64,000 nucleotides of DNA from a bacterium (GTDB lineage: Bacteria > Pseudomonadota > Gammaproteobacteria > Burkholderiales > Burkholderiaceae_C). The notes below the pieces were generated by a model, which did no database searches, was not told the origin of the DNA, and worked only from the letters and a program-made list of their open reading frames with translations. The stretch lies in contig JAVBXK010000036.1 of NCBI GenBank assembly GCA_030824555.1, positions 1 through 64,000 on the forward strand, in the 5' to 3' direction. This document shows, in pieces, positions 16,868-26,302 of this stretch (position 1 is its first letter; each line of letters opens with the position of its first letter). The translations under genes were made by a program, and so were the position numbers.

Positions 16868-17226
16868 CAGGGCACACCACCCTGCCACCACCGGTGGCGG
16901 GTGCCGAACGCGGCGCCAGCCACCACCGTGCCGTGGCAGGCCGTGGTGACACCCGGAACGGACAAGCCGCCCTGACGCGCTCCTGAAAGCAGAGTAGAAA
17001 ACAGGAGCTGCCGGCACAATTGAATATTGCCTTGCAGGCTTTTTTATTCATTGAAAAATGCTCTGTTTTTTCAAAAACCATCTCTGAGACCCTGCCCCAA
17101 GGCCTCAGCGGGTTGCACGTGGATGTTTTTTGTATTTTTTGGGCCAATTTTCAATATCAAATGGGCCACTGTCGCAATTGGCAAATGTGTGGATTGCTCT
17201 TGTTTTTTACTGCACTTTTTGCAGTG
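16868..17226. other. AT-rich intergenic stretch between the haemoglobin and the nifHDK operon end
   Basis: About 360 bp with no convincing gene. From about 17020 to 17225 it is conspicuously AT-rich compared with the surroundings, with several T runs (for example 17038-17044 and 17126-17140). It contains an inverted repeat ACTGCA-N5-TGCAGT at 17209-17225 close to the 3' end of the minus-strand operon. The two convergent transcripts end here. The repeat may help terminate one of them but lacks a clear T tail. Confidence 0.4.
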
Positions 17227-17589
17227 TCAGTAACCCATTTCGAACCAAACTGGGTGGCGTTTGCGCATGCGGGCCAGCATGCCCAGGGTGGCGGGCACCA
17301 GGGCGCGGATGCCGTACCAGACCTCTTCACGCCGGGGGGTGTGCGCGTCTTGCAACGCCCGCTGCAGGCGGGACCAGCCGTGCCAGTCCAGTTCAGACAG
17401 GCGCATTTGCAGGGGCTCGGGCAGGTGGGCCAGCGTGGTGGCCATTTGCCGCAGGTGTTCTTCCACGGTGTGCAGCGTGGCGGGGCTGGCAAACAGCTCT
17501 TCCTCGCTCTGCATTTCGCTCAGCAACCGGATGATGGCCTCGCCGCTGGCCAGCACCATGTCACATTGCATGCGGGGTAGCAGGGCCAT
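17227..17589 (-). CDS. HepT-like (DUF86/HEPN) protein in the nifHDK operon
   Basis: A 120-residue helical protein not known to me as a nif gene. Its layout follows the DUF86/HepT HEPN family: a central TVEEHLRQMATTLAHLPEPL (compare the family's AVxRxLEIIGEAxxxLP), then LSELDW and EEVWYGIRALVPATL (family PEIPW and VWxxIxxxLP). The RNase motif RxxxxH of active HepT toxins is not clearly kept: the aligned R and H positions read Q and D, although an RALQDAH string lies one turn away. No MNT-type antitoxin is adjacent. It is probably the last gene of nifH-D-K-FeSII-166aa-HepT. The N-terminus could start at ATG 17589 or later at internal Met codons. Confidence 0.6.
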   Translation of the reverse strand: MALLPRMQCDMVLASGEAIIRLLSEMQSEEELFASPATLHTVEEHLRQMATTLAHLPEPLQMRLSELDWHGWSRLQRALQDAHTPRREEVWYGIRALVPATLGMLARMRKRHPVWFEMGY

Positions 17590-17668
17590 CGGTGTGAGTG
17601 GTGAGCGTGAGGAGGGAGCGCGGGGCAACCGGGGTCGGGCAACGCCAGGAGTTCAGGCTGTCGGCCGG

Positions 17669-18169
17669 TCAGGCATCGTCGGCCAGCAGCTCCAGCGCCA
17701 GCAGCTGTTCGCGCAACAGGTGCCGGGCGTGCCAGTTGGCAGGCAGGGAGATGACGGGGTCGGCCCCCTCGAACGCGCCCATGGCGTCGGCATCGTTCCA
17801 GTAGATGCGGTGCTGCATGGGGTGGTCGGGGGTGGCGCGGGCGTTCAGCGCGGCCACCATCGCATCGCGCGGCTGAACGGGGGTGGCGCTGAACACGCCC
17901 CGGCCCAGCAAATGGTCGGCGCGGTACAGCACCGTGTCCCAGCCGTGGGCATCGCCCAGGGCGCTGATGGCGGGGAAGGCGGCCCGCGCTTCAGGGGTGA
18001 GGTCGGCGTGGCCCACGCTCTCCAGCAAGTCGCGGGGCGTGAGCACATCGAAAATTTCAAACGCCTGCAACGTGTCGTCGGCCGCCACCTTGATGGCGAG
18101 GTCGTCGTCGTCGTAGGCAAACCAGGCTTTGGGCTCGCCGTGTTCGGGCATTTCCAGCACGTGGATCAT
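17669..18169 (-). CDS. Unrecognised 166-residue protein in the nifHDK operon
   Basis: I do not recognise this family. The product is soluble, acidic and mixed alpha/beta, with no signal peptide, Cys motif or membrane helix. It begins MIHVLEMPEHGEPKAWFAYDDDDLAIKV and ends in a helical LLREQLLALELLADD. Start ATG 18169 has an excellent GGAGGC ribosome site; frame extends further upstream but into the ferredoxin gene. It lies between the FeSII-type ferredoxin (35 bp) and the HepT-like gene (79 bp), in the direction of nifHDK, so it should be nif-regulated. A role in nitrogenase protection or maturation is a guess from position. Confidence 0.65.
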   Translation of the reverse strand: MIHVLEMPEHGEPKAWFAYDDDDLAIKVAADDTLQAFEIFDVLTPRDLLESVGHADLTPEARAAFPAISALGDAHGWDTVLYRADHLLGRGVFSATPVQPRDAMVAALNARATPDHPMQHRIYWNDADAMGAFEGADPVISLPANWHARHLLREQLLALELLADDA

Positions 18170-18204
18170 GGCGAGCCTCCTGGGAAAAGGCGTGAAAGGG
18201 GCGT

Positions 18205-18552
18205 TCAGAACTGAACGATGACGTCTTCGTTGCGCACGATGAACTGGCAGGCCAGGCGCCAGGGCGGTGGCAGGTCGTTGTTCTCGGCATCGGCAATCTG
18301 CTGTGGCGTGATCTTGCCGGCCAGCTTGAGCACGATTTTTTCTTTCTCGGTCAGCGCCACACCCAGGGGTGTTTTGCCTGACAGCACGGAAACCTGCACC
18401 GCGCACGAGCCGCATTCGCCGTTTTCGCACTCGAAGTCAACGGGCAGCTTGTTGGCTTGCGCAACGGCAAGCAGGGTTTTGGTGTCTCCCGCCACGGCAT
18501 AGACCGTGAGGTCTTTTTTCATGCGGGGAGAACTGAAGGTGACATTGGCCAT
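18205..18552 (-). CDS. FeSII (Shethna protein II)-type [2Fe-2S] ferredoxin
   Basis: A 115-residue [2Fe-2S] ferredoxin with ligands CENGECGSC (C42, C47, C50) and C102 in RLACQ. The start MANVTFSSP, AVAGDTKTLLAVAQ, LTEKEKIVL, DLPPPWRLACQFIV and NEDVIVQF closely follow, from memory, the Azotobacter vinelandii FeSII protein. FeSII binds nitrogenase under oxygen stress and locks it in a protected complex. It lacks the short C-terminal tail of the Azotobacter protein. ATG 18552 was chosen because it gives this family start; upstream frame is unrelated. It lies 76 bp after nifK in the same operon. Confidence 0.88.
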   Translation of the reverse strand: MANVTFSSPRMKKDLTVYAVAGDTKTLLAVAQANKLPVDFECENGECGSCAVQVSVLSGKTPLGVALTEKEKIVLKLAGKITPQQIADAENNDLPPPWRLACQFIVRNEDVIVQF

Positions 18553-18628
18553 GGTGGTCTGCCATTCTGGGGGTAAAGGGTTGAACAGCCCCCGAGCCAC
18601 ATGGGCGCGGGGGCTGCCTGCCGAACGT

Positions 18629-20185
18629 TCAGCGAACGATGTCGAACGAGTAGTCGGTTTTGGCGATCTCGTTGGTGCTGAGGTCCAGCTTCTCGAAGAA
18701 CTCGTCCAGCAACGTAACCAACACGCGCAGGCCGCCTTCGTAACCCCAGGTGGGGTACAGGTGGTGGTGGTGACGGTCATGGATCGGGAACACCAGGCGG
18801 ACCAGCGGTGTGCCGGTGTCGCGCTCCAGGTACTTGCCGTAGGTGTTGCCGATCATGAAGTCCACCGGCTCGGTGAACAGCAGCGAGCGCAGGTGCCACA
18901 GGTCGCGCTTGGGGTAGACCTTGCAGCCAGCGCCGTAGGGCGATGCGTCGAACAGCGCTTGCACTTTGGCAGCCCAGGTTTCGTTGCCGTTGGTGGACAG
19001 CACGTGCGCAGGTTCGGCACCCAGTTCCAGCAGGAAGCTGGTGTAACCCAGCATCTGGTCAGGGTCGCCGTACAGGGCAAAACGCTTGCCGTGCAGGTGG
19101 GCCTGGCTGTCAGCCAGGGCATCCACCAGGCGGCCACGTTCCAGCTCCAGTGCAGCGGGAATGGGCTTGCCGGTCAGGCGGGAGATTTCCATCAGGAACT
19201 TGTCGGTACCGGCCACGCCCACGGGGGAGTTGAGGGTGACGACTTCCTGACCGTGCTCGGCGATGAATTTGCTGGTTTTTTCGCAGCAGATTTCCTGGAA
19301 CACGATGGTGGCCTTGGCATGGATGGCACGCTCCACCTCTTCCTTGGTGGTGCCGCCGTCGTACATGCGGAACTCGCCATCGGTGGGGGTGTTCCACGCG
19401 TTGGAGGGGTCGCACAGGATGTTCACCTTCACATCGAACAGGTCGAATATGCGGCGAATTTCCTTCATGTTGCCCACCACAAAGCCGTCGAAACCGGCGA
19501 TGAAGTTGATGCTGTCATCGGGCACGCGGGTCAGCTTGGGTGCGGTGTCGGCCTTGCCATCCCAGAAGTGACGTAACACACCCAGCAGGGCGTTGTCGTA
19601 ACCGGTGATGTGGCTGCCCACGAACGCGGGGGTGTGGGCAAAGGGCACGTCGAAATCGGCGGGCACACTGCCTTTTTCCTTGCTGGTCTTGATGAAGGCG
19701 TTCAAGTCGTCGCCAATCACCTCGGCCATGCACGTGGTGGACACGGCAATCATGTCGGGCTTGTACAGGCTGTAGGCGTTGGACAGGCCGTCGACCATGT
19801 TGTTCAGGCCACCGAACACGGCTGCGTCTTCCGTCATGGACGAGCTGACACACGAGGTGGGCTCTTTGAAGTGACGCGAGAAGTGTGCGCGGTAGTAAGC
19901 CACGCAGCCCTGGCTGCCGTGCACAAAACTCAGGGTCTTGGCAAAGCCGTTGGCCACGAACACGGCACCCAGCGGCTGGCAAGCCTTGGCGGGGTTGACG
20001 GTGAGCGAGTCACGGGCAAAGTTCTTTTGCTTGTAGTCCTCGGTCTTGGTCCACTCGATCACTTGCGTGATCTTGTCGTCCGACGGCTTGTACTCGAAAG
20101 CCTTTTTGGCTTCGAGCATGCTTTGGTACTCGGGCTCACGGAACAGCAGTTCGTGGTCGATGATTTTCTCGGCTGATTGGGGCAT
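18629..20185 (-). CDS. nifK: NifK, beta subunit of molybdenum-iron nitrogenase
   Basis: NifK forms the alpha2-beta2 MoFe protein with NifD and shares the P-cluster. The 518-residue protein has the long N-terminal arm ([17 protein letters not shown]: [14 protein letters not shown]), [35 protein letters not shown] (P-cluster Cys), [13 protein letters not shown] (second Cys) and [12 protein letters not shown] near the C-terminus. All are diagnostic. The start has GGAGC upstream and the nifD stop is 48 bp away. It lies in nifHDK and is followed by the FeSII ferredoxin gene. Confidence 0.98.
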   Translation of the reverse strand: MPQSAEKIIDHELLFREPEYQSMLEAKKAFEYKPSDDKITQVIEWTKTEDYKQKNFARDSLTVNPAKACQPLGAVFVANGFAKTLSFVHGSQGCVAYYRAHFSRHFKEPTSCVSSSMTEDAAVFGGLNNMVDGLSNAYSLYKPDMIAVSTTCMAEVIGDDLNAFIKTSKEKGSVPADFDVPFAHTPAFVGSHITGYDNALLGVLRHFWDGKADTAPKLTRVPDDSINFIAGFDGFVVGNMKEIRRIFDLFDVKVNILCDPSNAWNTPTDGEFRMYDGGTTKEEVERAIHAKATIVFQEICCEKTSKFIAEHGQEVVTLNSPVGVAGTDKFLMEISRLTGKPIPAALELERGRLVDALADSQAHLHGKRFALYGDPDQMLGYTSFLLELGAEPAHVLSTNGNETWAAKVQALFDASPYGAGCKVYPKRDLWHLRSLLFTEPVDFMIGNTYGKYLERDTGTPLVRLVFPIHDRHHHHLYPTWGYEGGLRVLVTLLDEFFEKLDLSTNEIAKTDYSFDIVR

Positions 20186-20233
20186 GGTGCGCTCCAGAAA
20201 AGATGGGTTGAAAGGTAGACGCAGACGGGCCGA

Positions 20234-21697
20234 TCAGGCCGCTTTCTTCCACGGAGCCTGGGTCAGGGCCCAGACTGGGCTGGAGATGGCCATGTCCATG
20301 TCGCGGGCGAAGATGGCAAAGCCGTCGTAGCCGTGGTATGGGCCGGAGTAATCCCAGCTGTGCATCTGGCGGAAAGGCACGCCCATCTTCTGGAACACGT
20401 ACTTTTCTTTGATGCCGGAGCCCACCAGGTCGGGCTTGATCTTGTCAACGAAGTGTTCGAACTCGTAGCCGGTCACGTCGTCATAGATCAGCGTGGTGTC
20501 TTTGATGTAGTGCGTGGTGCGCTGGTAGTCGTCGTTGTGGGCAAATTCGTAACCCGTACCGACCACTTCCATGCCCAAATCTTCGTAGGCACCGATCACG
20601 TGGCGGGGGCGCAGGCCACCCACGTACAACATGACCTTTTTGCCTTGCAGGCGGGGCTTGAACTTGTCCACCACGGCCTGAGCCATGGGCTTGTACTTGG
20701 CAATCACCTCTTCGGCTTTGGCCTTGATGGTGTCGTCGAAGTGGCTGGCGACTTCGCGCAGGCTCTTCTCGATTTGCGAGGGGCCGAAGAAGTTGTACTC
20801 GGCCCAGGCCACGCCGTACTTTTCTTCCATGTGGCGGGCGATGTAGTTCATCGACCGGTAGCAGTGCAACACGTTGAGCTTGGCTTTGGGCGTGTTTTCG
20901 ATTTCGGCAATGGAGCCGTCGCCGGACCACTGGGCGATCACGCGCAGACCCATTTCTTCGAACAGGATGCGGCTGGACCAGGCATCGCCACCGATGTTGT
21001 AGTCGCCGATGATGGCGATGTCGTAAGGGGTGGACACGAACTCGGGATACTTGTTGGCGTCTGTTTTGTCGAACACCCAGTCACGGATGGCGTCGTTGGC
21101 CAGGTGGTGGCCCAGCGACTGGCTCACGCCACGGAAACCTTCGCAGCGCACGGGCACGATGGTGTGGCCTTCGTACTGCTTGCTTTTCTTCTTGGAGACG
21201 GCTTCGATGTCGTCACCGATCAGACCAATCGGGCATTCCGACTGGATGGAAATGCCCTTGTTCAGGGGGAACAGTTCCTGAATCTCGTCAATGATTTTGT
21301 CGAGCTTTTTGTCGCCACCGAACACGATGTCCTTTTCCTGGAAATCGGAGGTGAACTGCATGGTCACGAACGAGTCGATGCCCGTGGTGCCGATGTAGTA
21401 GTTGCGACGGTTGCCCCAGGAATACTGACCGCAACCCACTGGGCCGTGGCTGATGTGAATCATGTCCTTGATGGGGCCCCACACCACGCCTTTGGAGCCG
21501 GCATAGGCACAACCACGGATGGTCATGACACCAGGCAATGACTTGATGTTGGACTTCACGCCGCAATCGGGCTTGCCTTCCTGGTGGGTGCTGAGGTGCT
21601 TGGCGCGCCTCTTGGCCATCTTCTCAGGATAGGCCTTCAGAACTTCATCAATCAGGGCTTTGTTGCTGGCCCTACGCTCTTCAATGGTGGCGGTCAT
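20234..21697 (-). CDS. nifD: NifD, alpha subunit of molybdenum-iron nitrogenase
   Basis: The 487-residue protein binds FeMo-cofactor. P-cluster ligands are seen in [32 protein letters not shown] and [16 protein letters not shown]. The cofactor Cys is in [20 protein letters not shown]. The homocitrate/cofactor His region is at [16 protein letters not shown] near the C-terminus. Together these identify a Mo-type (Nif) enzyme rather than VnfD or AnfD, in line with the molybdenum genes nearby. It begins 108 bp after nifH, with GGAGAGC before the ATG. Confidence 0.98.
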   Translation of the reverse strand: MTATIEERRASNKALIDEVLKAYPEKMAKRRAKHLSTHQEGKPDCGVKSNIKSLPGVMTIRGCAYAGSKGVVWGPIKDMIHISHGPVGCGQYSWGNRRNYYIGTTGIDSFVTMQFTSDFQEKDIVFGGDKKLDKIIDEIQELFPLNKGISIQSECPIGLIGDDIEAVSKKKSKQYEGHTIVPVRCEGFRGVSQSLGHHLANDAIRDWVFDKTDANKYPEFVSTPYDIAIIGDYNIGGDAWSSRILFEEMGLRVIAQWSGDGSIAEIENTPKAKLNVLHCYRSMNYIARHMEEKYGVAWAEYNFFGPSQIEKSLREVASHFDDTIKAKAEEVIAKYKPMAQAVVDKFKPRLQGKKVMLYVGGLRPRHVIGAYEDLGMEVVGTGYEFAHNDDYQRTTHYIKDTTLIYDDVTGYEFEHFVDKIKPDLVGSGIKEKYVFQKMGVPFRQMHSWDYSGPYHGYDGFAIFARDMDMAISSPVWALTQAPWKKAA

Positions 21698-21805
21698 GGT
21701 GCTCTCCGGGGGATGTAATGTGGGTAACGCGATCGGCGGGCCCGACCCAGGCCACCTGCACGGGTGCAGGTGGCTGGCCGGTCAGCCCCGCCGGGCTGGC
21801 CGCAA

Positions 21806-22741
<936 letters not shown>

Positions 22742-22816
22742 TCAGCCTGACGTGCCCGTTGGTCTTCTTTTTCGGTTCACGCATCGGCAGGACTTGAGTC
22801 CGCGCACCCTCTCCTT

Positions 22817-22832
22817 TGCAGCTTCCGTGCCA
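22817..22832 (-). promoter_or_regulatory. Sigma-54 (-24/-12) promoter of nifHDK operon
   Basis: Minus-strand TGGCACGGAAGCTGCA carries the full TGGCACG half and GG-N10-GC spacing, with one deviation in the -12 half (CTGCA for TTGCA). Start of transcription should be close to 22805, leaving a leader of about 118 nt before nifH. The element lies 94 bp from the NifA upstream site at 22926-22941. Confidence 0.88.
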
Positions 22833-22925
22833 ACCACTCCAAGCCCCATCAAGCAGGACATAACACATTGATTTCAAAGAATATTCACCTGTTTGAAGAG
22901 GTCACATACAGGGCCCAAGAGGCTT

Positions 22926-22941
22926 TGTCTTCTTCCCGACA
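22926..22941. promoter_or_regulatory. NifA upstream activator sequence (TGT-N10-ACA)
   Basis: TGT, ten bases (CTTCTTCCCG), ACA: an exact match to the NifA site. It is about 94 bp upstream of the nifH -24/-12 element, the usual distance for enhancer binding. It is also about 150 bp upstream of the possible divergent -24/-12 element at 23092, so it might serve both directions. The AT-rich DNA on either side could host IHF. Confidence 0.8.
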
Positions 22942-23091
22942 AACCCGGTTTTTTGCGTCGTAAACCGTTCTCTGTTTTTGTTTTTGTGTGGGCTTTGTGT
23001 CGCGTTTGCTGCCTGGGTGGGTGGGCAACCCATGCACAAAGGGCCCACACCAGCTTGGTACGTTCATTGCTCTGTAGTTAGAGAAGCCATG

Positions 23092-23107
23092 TGGCCCCAT
23101 GCCTGCG
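23092..23107 (+). promoter_or_regulatory. Possible sigma-54 promoter for the 202-residue gene and draTG
   Basis: TGGCCCCATGCCTGCG has the invariant GG-N10-GC spacing and the TGGC start, but deviates from consensus at several weaker positions. Predicted transcription start is near 23118, about 50 bp before the ATG at 23169. With the NifA site at 22926 it would allow nif-type expression of the whole plus-strand unit. Confidence 0.5.
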
Positions 23108-23168
23108 CGTGTTGCCAACGGCTGATGCGCAAACCACTGCTTCCCTTTAACCACTCCAAGGAACCACC

Positions 23169-23777
23169 ATGAACGCCACCGTTGAATCCACCCGCATCGA
23201 AGACACGGCCTTTGCACGCCTTGACAAGGAAGGCCGCCTGCTCAACCCCGTGCTGAAGGCCGCTACCAGCGTGGCCGGTCGCGTGGGCTTCCGTGGTGAA
23301 CTGGCCCTGCGCTTTGCCCCCAAGCTGGCCGACGAAGCCCGTCCACCCGAACTGACGTGCGACCAAGTCATGGCCGCCGCCAGTGCCGACCTGCCCTACA
23401 TCACTTTCTTTGCGGGCTACCTGCTGAGCTTCGAACACCTGAAAGACGTGGCCGACGTACTGGGCAACACCCTCAGCACCGAGGGCAAGTACTTCTTGTT
23501 CTGCAACAACATCGACCTGTCCAAAAAATACCGTGTGAACTACGGCGGCGCCACCTTCTACGTGCTGCCCATTGACGAAGCCACCCTGTACAACGAGCTG
23601 CTGGAACTGCTGTACCTGGAACGCAACGACCTGAAGAAAAAAGACACCGCAGGCAAGCTCGATGCCGTGGCCAACGCCGCGCTGAAGTTCAAGGCCGATT
23701 TCGAAGTCATCAGCTACGAAGACGGCCTGAAGGTGATGGGCCCCGTGCGCAACCCCAACGAAAACCGCCCGGTCTGA
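23169..23777 (+). CDS. Unrecognised 202-residue protein divergent from nifH, upstream of draT
   Basis: I do not recognise this protein. It is soluble, with no signal peptide, no membrane helices and a single Cys in each of two places (TCDQVM, FCNNID). Distinct segments are LKAATSVAGRVGFRGELALRFAPKLADEA, a hydrophobic PYITFFAGYLLSF, KYFLFCNNIDLSKKYRVNYGG and a C-terminal FEVISYEDGLKVMGPVRNP. The start is well placed after AAGGAACCACC. It is the first gene of a plus-strand unit (202aa-draT-draG-nifO-like) behind a possible sigma-54 promoter. Position suggests a role in nitrogenase regulation or maturation. Confidence 0.75.
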   Translation: MNATVESTRIEDTAFARLDKEGRLLNPVLKAATSVAGRVGFRGELALRFAPKLADEARPPELTCDQVMAAASADLPYITFFAGYLLSFEHLKDVADVLGNTLSTEGKYFLFCNNIDLSKKYRVNYGGATFYVLPIDEATLYNELLELLYLERNDLKKKDTAGKLDAVANAALKFKADFEVISYEDGLKVMGPVRNPNENRPV

Positions 23778-23839
23778 TTGGCACGGTGACCGCACACCGG
23801 TTGCCTGCCGCCCCAGCCCGCCAGACTGGACACCCGAGC

Positions 23840-24724
23840 ATGAGCCCGAGCGCGCACCACCGCCCGCCCACGGCCTTGGCCCAGGCGCCGCGCTGGTACG
23901 CCAGCAACCTGGTGGGCGTGCCCGCCCTGCAACTGGCCAGCACAGCCTTCAACGCGCAGCCCCTGCCCCTGTCCATCCGGGGCACGCGGGCCGCGCACCC
24001 GGCCCTGTTCGAGCAACTGGAAGCTGCCACCAGCCTGCTGGCGGCGCGCGACACCTTTGTGCGCTACATGGACGATGCCTTTGCCCTGCACAAGCCCCCG
24101 CACCCACCACACCCGGCGCCGTCAGGTGCAGCCATGCCTGGCGACCACCGCCGCTGGCGCACCAGCTGGCGCAAGCTGCTGCAAGGCTGGGGCATGGACG
24201 CCAACGGCCCGGCAGGCGCCGTCATCAAAGGCTGGGTGGAAAGCCGCTTCGGGCTGGTGCCCACCTTTCACAAAGCGCCGCTGGGCCACTACCCGTCGGC
24301 GGCCTGGGTGGCCTATATCGAAGAGAAAAACGCCAGCCGCTACCACAACAACCACATCCACCAGCAGTTCGATGTGCTGTACGAGTTCTGCCAGCTCAGC
24401 CTGCGCCGCTTCGGCCCACCGGCCAACGGCCTCACGCCCCAGCATGCCAGCCTGTGGCGGGGCAGCAACCGCTGCGAAGAGCAGGTGGTGGCCGGTCGGC
24501 TCACCAACCGCCGCTGCACCATGCAACTCAACAACGTGGTGTCCATGAGCCTGTGTGCCCAGGATGCCAGCTGCTTCGGTGACTGGGTGCTGCAAGTGCA
24601 GGTGCCCCTTTGCAAACTGGTCACCTACCCGGGCCTGCTTCCCGGCCAGGTGCTGCAAGGCGAGCAAGAGGTGCTGGCCCTGGGTGGCCACTACGACGTG
24701 GAGGCCAGCGATGTCGTTTTTTGA
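23840..24724 (+). CDS. draT: DraT, NAD+-dinitrogenase-reductase ADP-ribosyltransferase
   Basis: DraT inactivates NifH by transferring ADP-ribose from NAD+ to the conserved arginine (R102 here) when ammonium appears or light/energy falls. The 294-residue product has family segments PRWYASNLVGVPALQLAS, SIRGTRAAHPALFEQLE, FGLVPTFHKAPLG, YIEEKNASRYHNNHIHQQFDVLYEFCQ, and RGSNRCEEQVV with NNVVSMS. An in-frame GTG at 23786 could add 18 residues; I prefer ATG 23840 because the extension is Pro/Arg-rich and not conserved. The last 14 bp overlap draG, so the pair is translationally coupled. Confidence 0.94.
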   Translation: MSPSAHHRPPTALAQAPRWYASNLVGVPALQLASTAFNAQPLPLSIRGTRAAHPALFEQLEAATSLLAARDTFVRYMDDAFALHKPPHPPHPAPSGAAMPGDHRRWRTSWRKLLQGWGMDANGPAGAVIKGWVESRFGLVPTFHKAPLGHYPSAAWVAYIEEKNASRYHNNHIHQQFDVLYEFCQLSLRRFGPPANGLTPQHASLWRGSNRCEEQVVAGRLTNRRCTMQLNNVVSMSLCAQDASCFGDWVLQVQVPLCKLVTYPGLLPGQVLQGEQEVLALGGHYDVEASDVVF

Positions 24725-25757
24725 TACCGACACCTATACAGACGTCGGCAGCCGCTGGGACCGCGCCCTGGGTGCCTACCTCGGCCTGGCGGTGGGCGAT
24801 GCCTTGGGTGCCACGGTCGAATTCATGCGGCCGCGCGAAATACAACAACGCTACGGCACACACCGCGACATCGTGGGCGGTGGCTGGCTCAAGCTGGCCC
24901 CCGGCCAGGTGACCGACGACACCACCATGAGCCTGGTGCTGGGCCAGGCGCTGGTGGATGCGGGTGCACACGCCATCAGCCTGGCAGCCCTTGCGCCCGA
25001 CGGGCCACAGGCCCACGCCATCACCCACCGTGTGGGCCGGGCCTTCGTGGGCTGGTGGCGGGCCAAACCGGTGGATTGCGGGGCCACCTGCCGCCGGGGC
25101 ATACAGCGCTTTATACTGAACGGCAGCCTGGCTGGCCCACCCAACGACGGTGACGGTGGCAACGGTGCCGTCATGCGCAACCTGCCCGTGGCCCTGGCCA
25201 CGCTGGCACAACCCACCGCTTTTGAGGTGCTGAGCCTGGCGCAGGCCCACCTGACGCACCACCACCCTCAATCCGACACCGCCACCCTGGGCCTGGGTGC
25301 ACTGACACAGGCACTGGTGCTGGGCCAGCTGGACCACACCCAATGCCAAGCCTGGATGGACCAGTGGGTCAGCGCGCACCGCGCCTTCCGTTACCAGCCC
25401 TACCCAGGCCGCGCCAGCGGTTATGTGGTGGACACCGTGCAAACCGTGCTGCACAGCCTGCACCACAGCACCTGCGCCGAAGACGCCATCGTGACCGCCG
25501 TGAACCAGGGGGACGATGCCGACACCACCGGCGCACTGGTGGGCATGCTGGCCGGCGCGCTGTGGGGTGCGTCCAGCCTGCCCAAGCGCTGGGTGAAGCG
25601 TCTGCAACGCGACACCGTGCACGCCATCACCGAACAAACCCGCCAATTGCTGGCATTGGCCGACGCACTGGCGACCCACACGCCAGCCCCGACCAATGTG
25701 CCACCCCCGGGCGACACACGGCCTGCGGATACCCCAAACCCAAGAGGTGAACCATGA
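24711..25757 (+). CDS. draG: DraG, ADP-ribosyl-dinitrogenase-reductase hydrolase
   Basis: DraG removes ADP-ribose from NifH and restores activity. The 348-residue protein is a binuclear-metal ADP-ribosylglycohydrolase: GAYLGLAVGDALGATVEFM at the N-terminus, QVTDDTTMSL (metal Thr/Asp/Asp), NGAVMRNLP and QGDDADTTGALVGMLAGALWG (C-terminal metal Asp/Thr). ATG 24711 has GGAGG upstream and overlaps draT. A roughly 40-residue Pro/Thr-rich tail is unusual. Its stop overlaps the start of the next gene by 4 bp. Confidence 0.95.
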   Translation: MSFFDTDTYTDVGSRWDRALGAYLGLAVGDALGATVEFMRPREIQQRYGTHRDIVGGGWLKLAPGQVTDDTTMSLVLGQALVDAGAHAISLAALAPDGPQAHAITHRVGRAFVGWWRAKPVDCGATCRRGIQRFILNGSLAGPPNDGDGGNGAVMRNLPVALATLAQPTAFEVLSLAQAHLTHHHPQSDTATLGLGALTQALVLGQLDHTQCQAWMDQWVSAHRAFRYQPYPGRASGYVVDTVQTVLHSLHHSTCAEDAIVTAVNQGDDADTTGALVGMLAGALWGASSLPKRWVKRLQRDTVHAITEQTRQLLALADALATHTPAPTNVPPPGDTRPADTPNPRGEP

Positions 25758-26203
25758 CCGACATCGTCTTTTTCGAAAAACCCGGCTGCGGTGGCAACGC
25801 CCGCCAGCGCCTGGCGCTGCAAGCCGCCGGGCACACGCTGGATCAACGCAACCTGCTCACCGCTGGGTGGACAGCCAGCAGCCTGATGCCCTTCCTGGCC
25901 CCGCTGCCCGTGGCCCAGTGGTTCAACCGCGCGGCCCCCGCCGTCAAAAGCGGCGAGGTGCAGCCTGACACGCTCGGGCCCGATGACGCACTGACCCTGC
26001 TGCTGGCCCAGCCGCTGCTGATTCGCCGCCCACTGATGCAACGCACCGACAAACCCGACAGCGACCCCGCCGCACGCCATGTGGGGTTTGATACGGCGGC
26101 GGTTCACGCATGGGTGGGCCTGGACACTGCGGGTGAGGCAGCGGGCAAGCCATCGCTGGAAGGCTGTGCCGCAGTCAGCGCACAGACCTGTCAGCCGGGT
26201 TGA
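25754..26203 (+). CDS. Nitrogenase-associated ArsC/Spx-like protein (NifO-type)
   Basis: A 149-residue thioredoxin-fold protein of the ArsC/Spx family branch known as nitrogenase-associated protein. It starts IVFFEKPGCGGNARQRLALQAAGH, with one Cys (C12) in place of a CxxC pair. RNLLTAGWT, PVAQWFNRAAPAVKSGEV and LLLAQPLLIRRPLM follow; the last is the family's conserved LLIRRPL-type segment. In Azotobacter, NifO has been tied to molybdenum and nitrate homeostasis. The ATGA overlap with draG makes it part of the draTG unit. C-terminal 20 residues have two more Cys and are variable. Confidence 0.82.
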   Translation: MTDIVFFEKPGCGGNARQRLALQAAGHTLDQRNLLTAGWTASSLMPFLAPLPVAQWFNRAAPAVKSGEVQPDTLGPDDALTLLLAQPLLIRRPLMQRTDKPDSDPAARHVGFDTAAVHAWVGLDTAGEAAGKPSLEGCAAVSAQTCQPG

Positions 26204-26302
26204 TGCCCGGCACACGACGCACGCGCACGCGACCCAACCTGACACACCCACCGCAACAAGCCCCGACCTCATCAACCCCTTCAACCCACAGGAGCGACCC
26301 AC

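Noticed and set aside
22897..22913. Second possible NifA site (TGT ... ACA) near 22.9 kb
   Set aside because: Spacing is 11, not 10, bases; only the site at 22926-22941 is exact.
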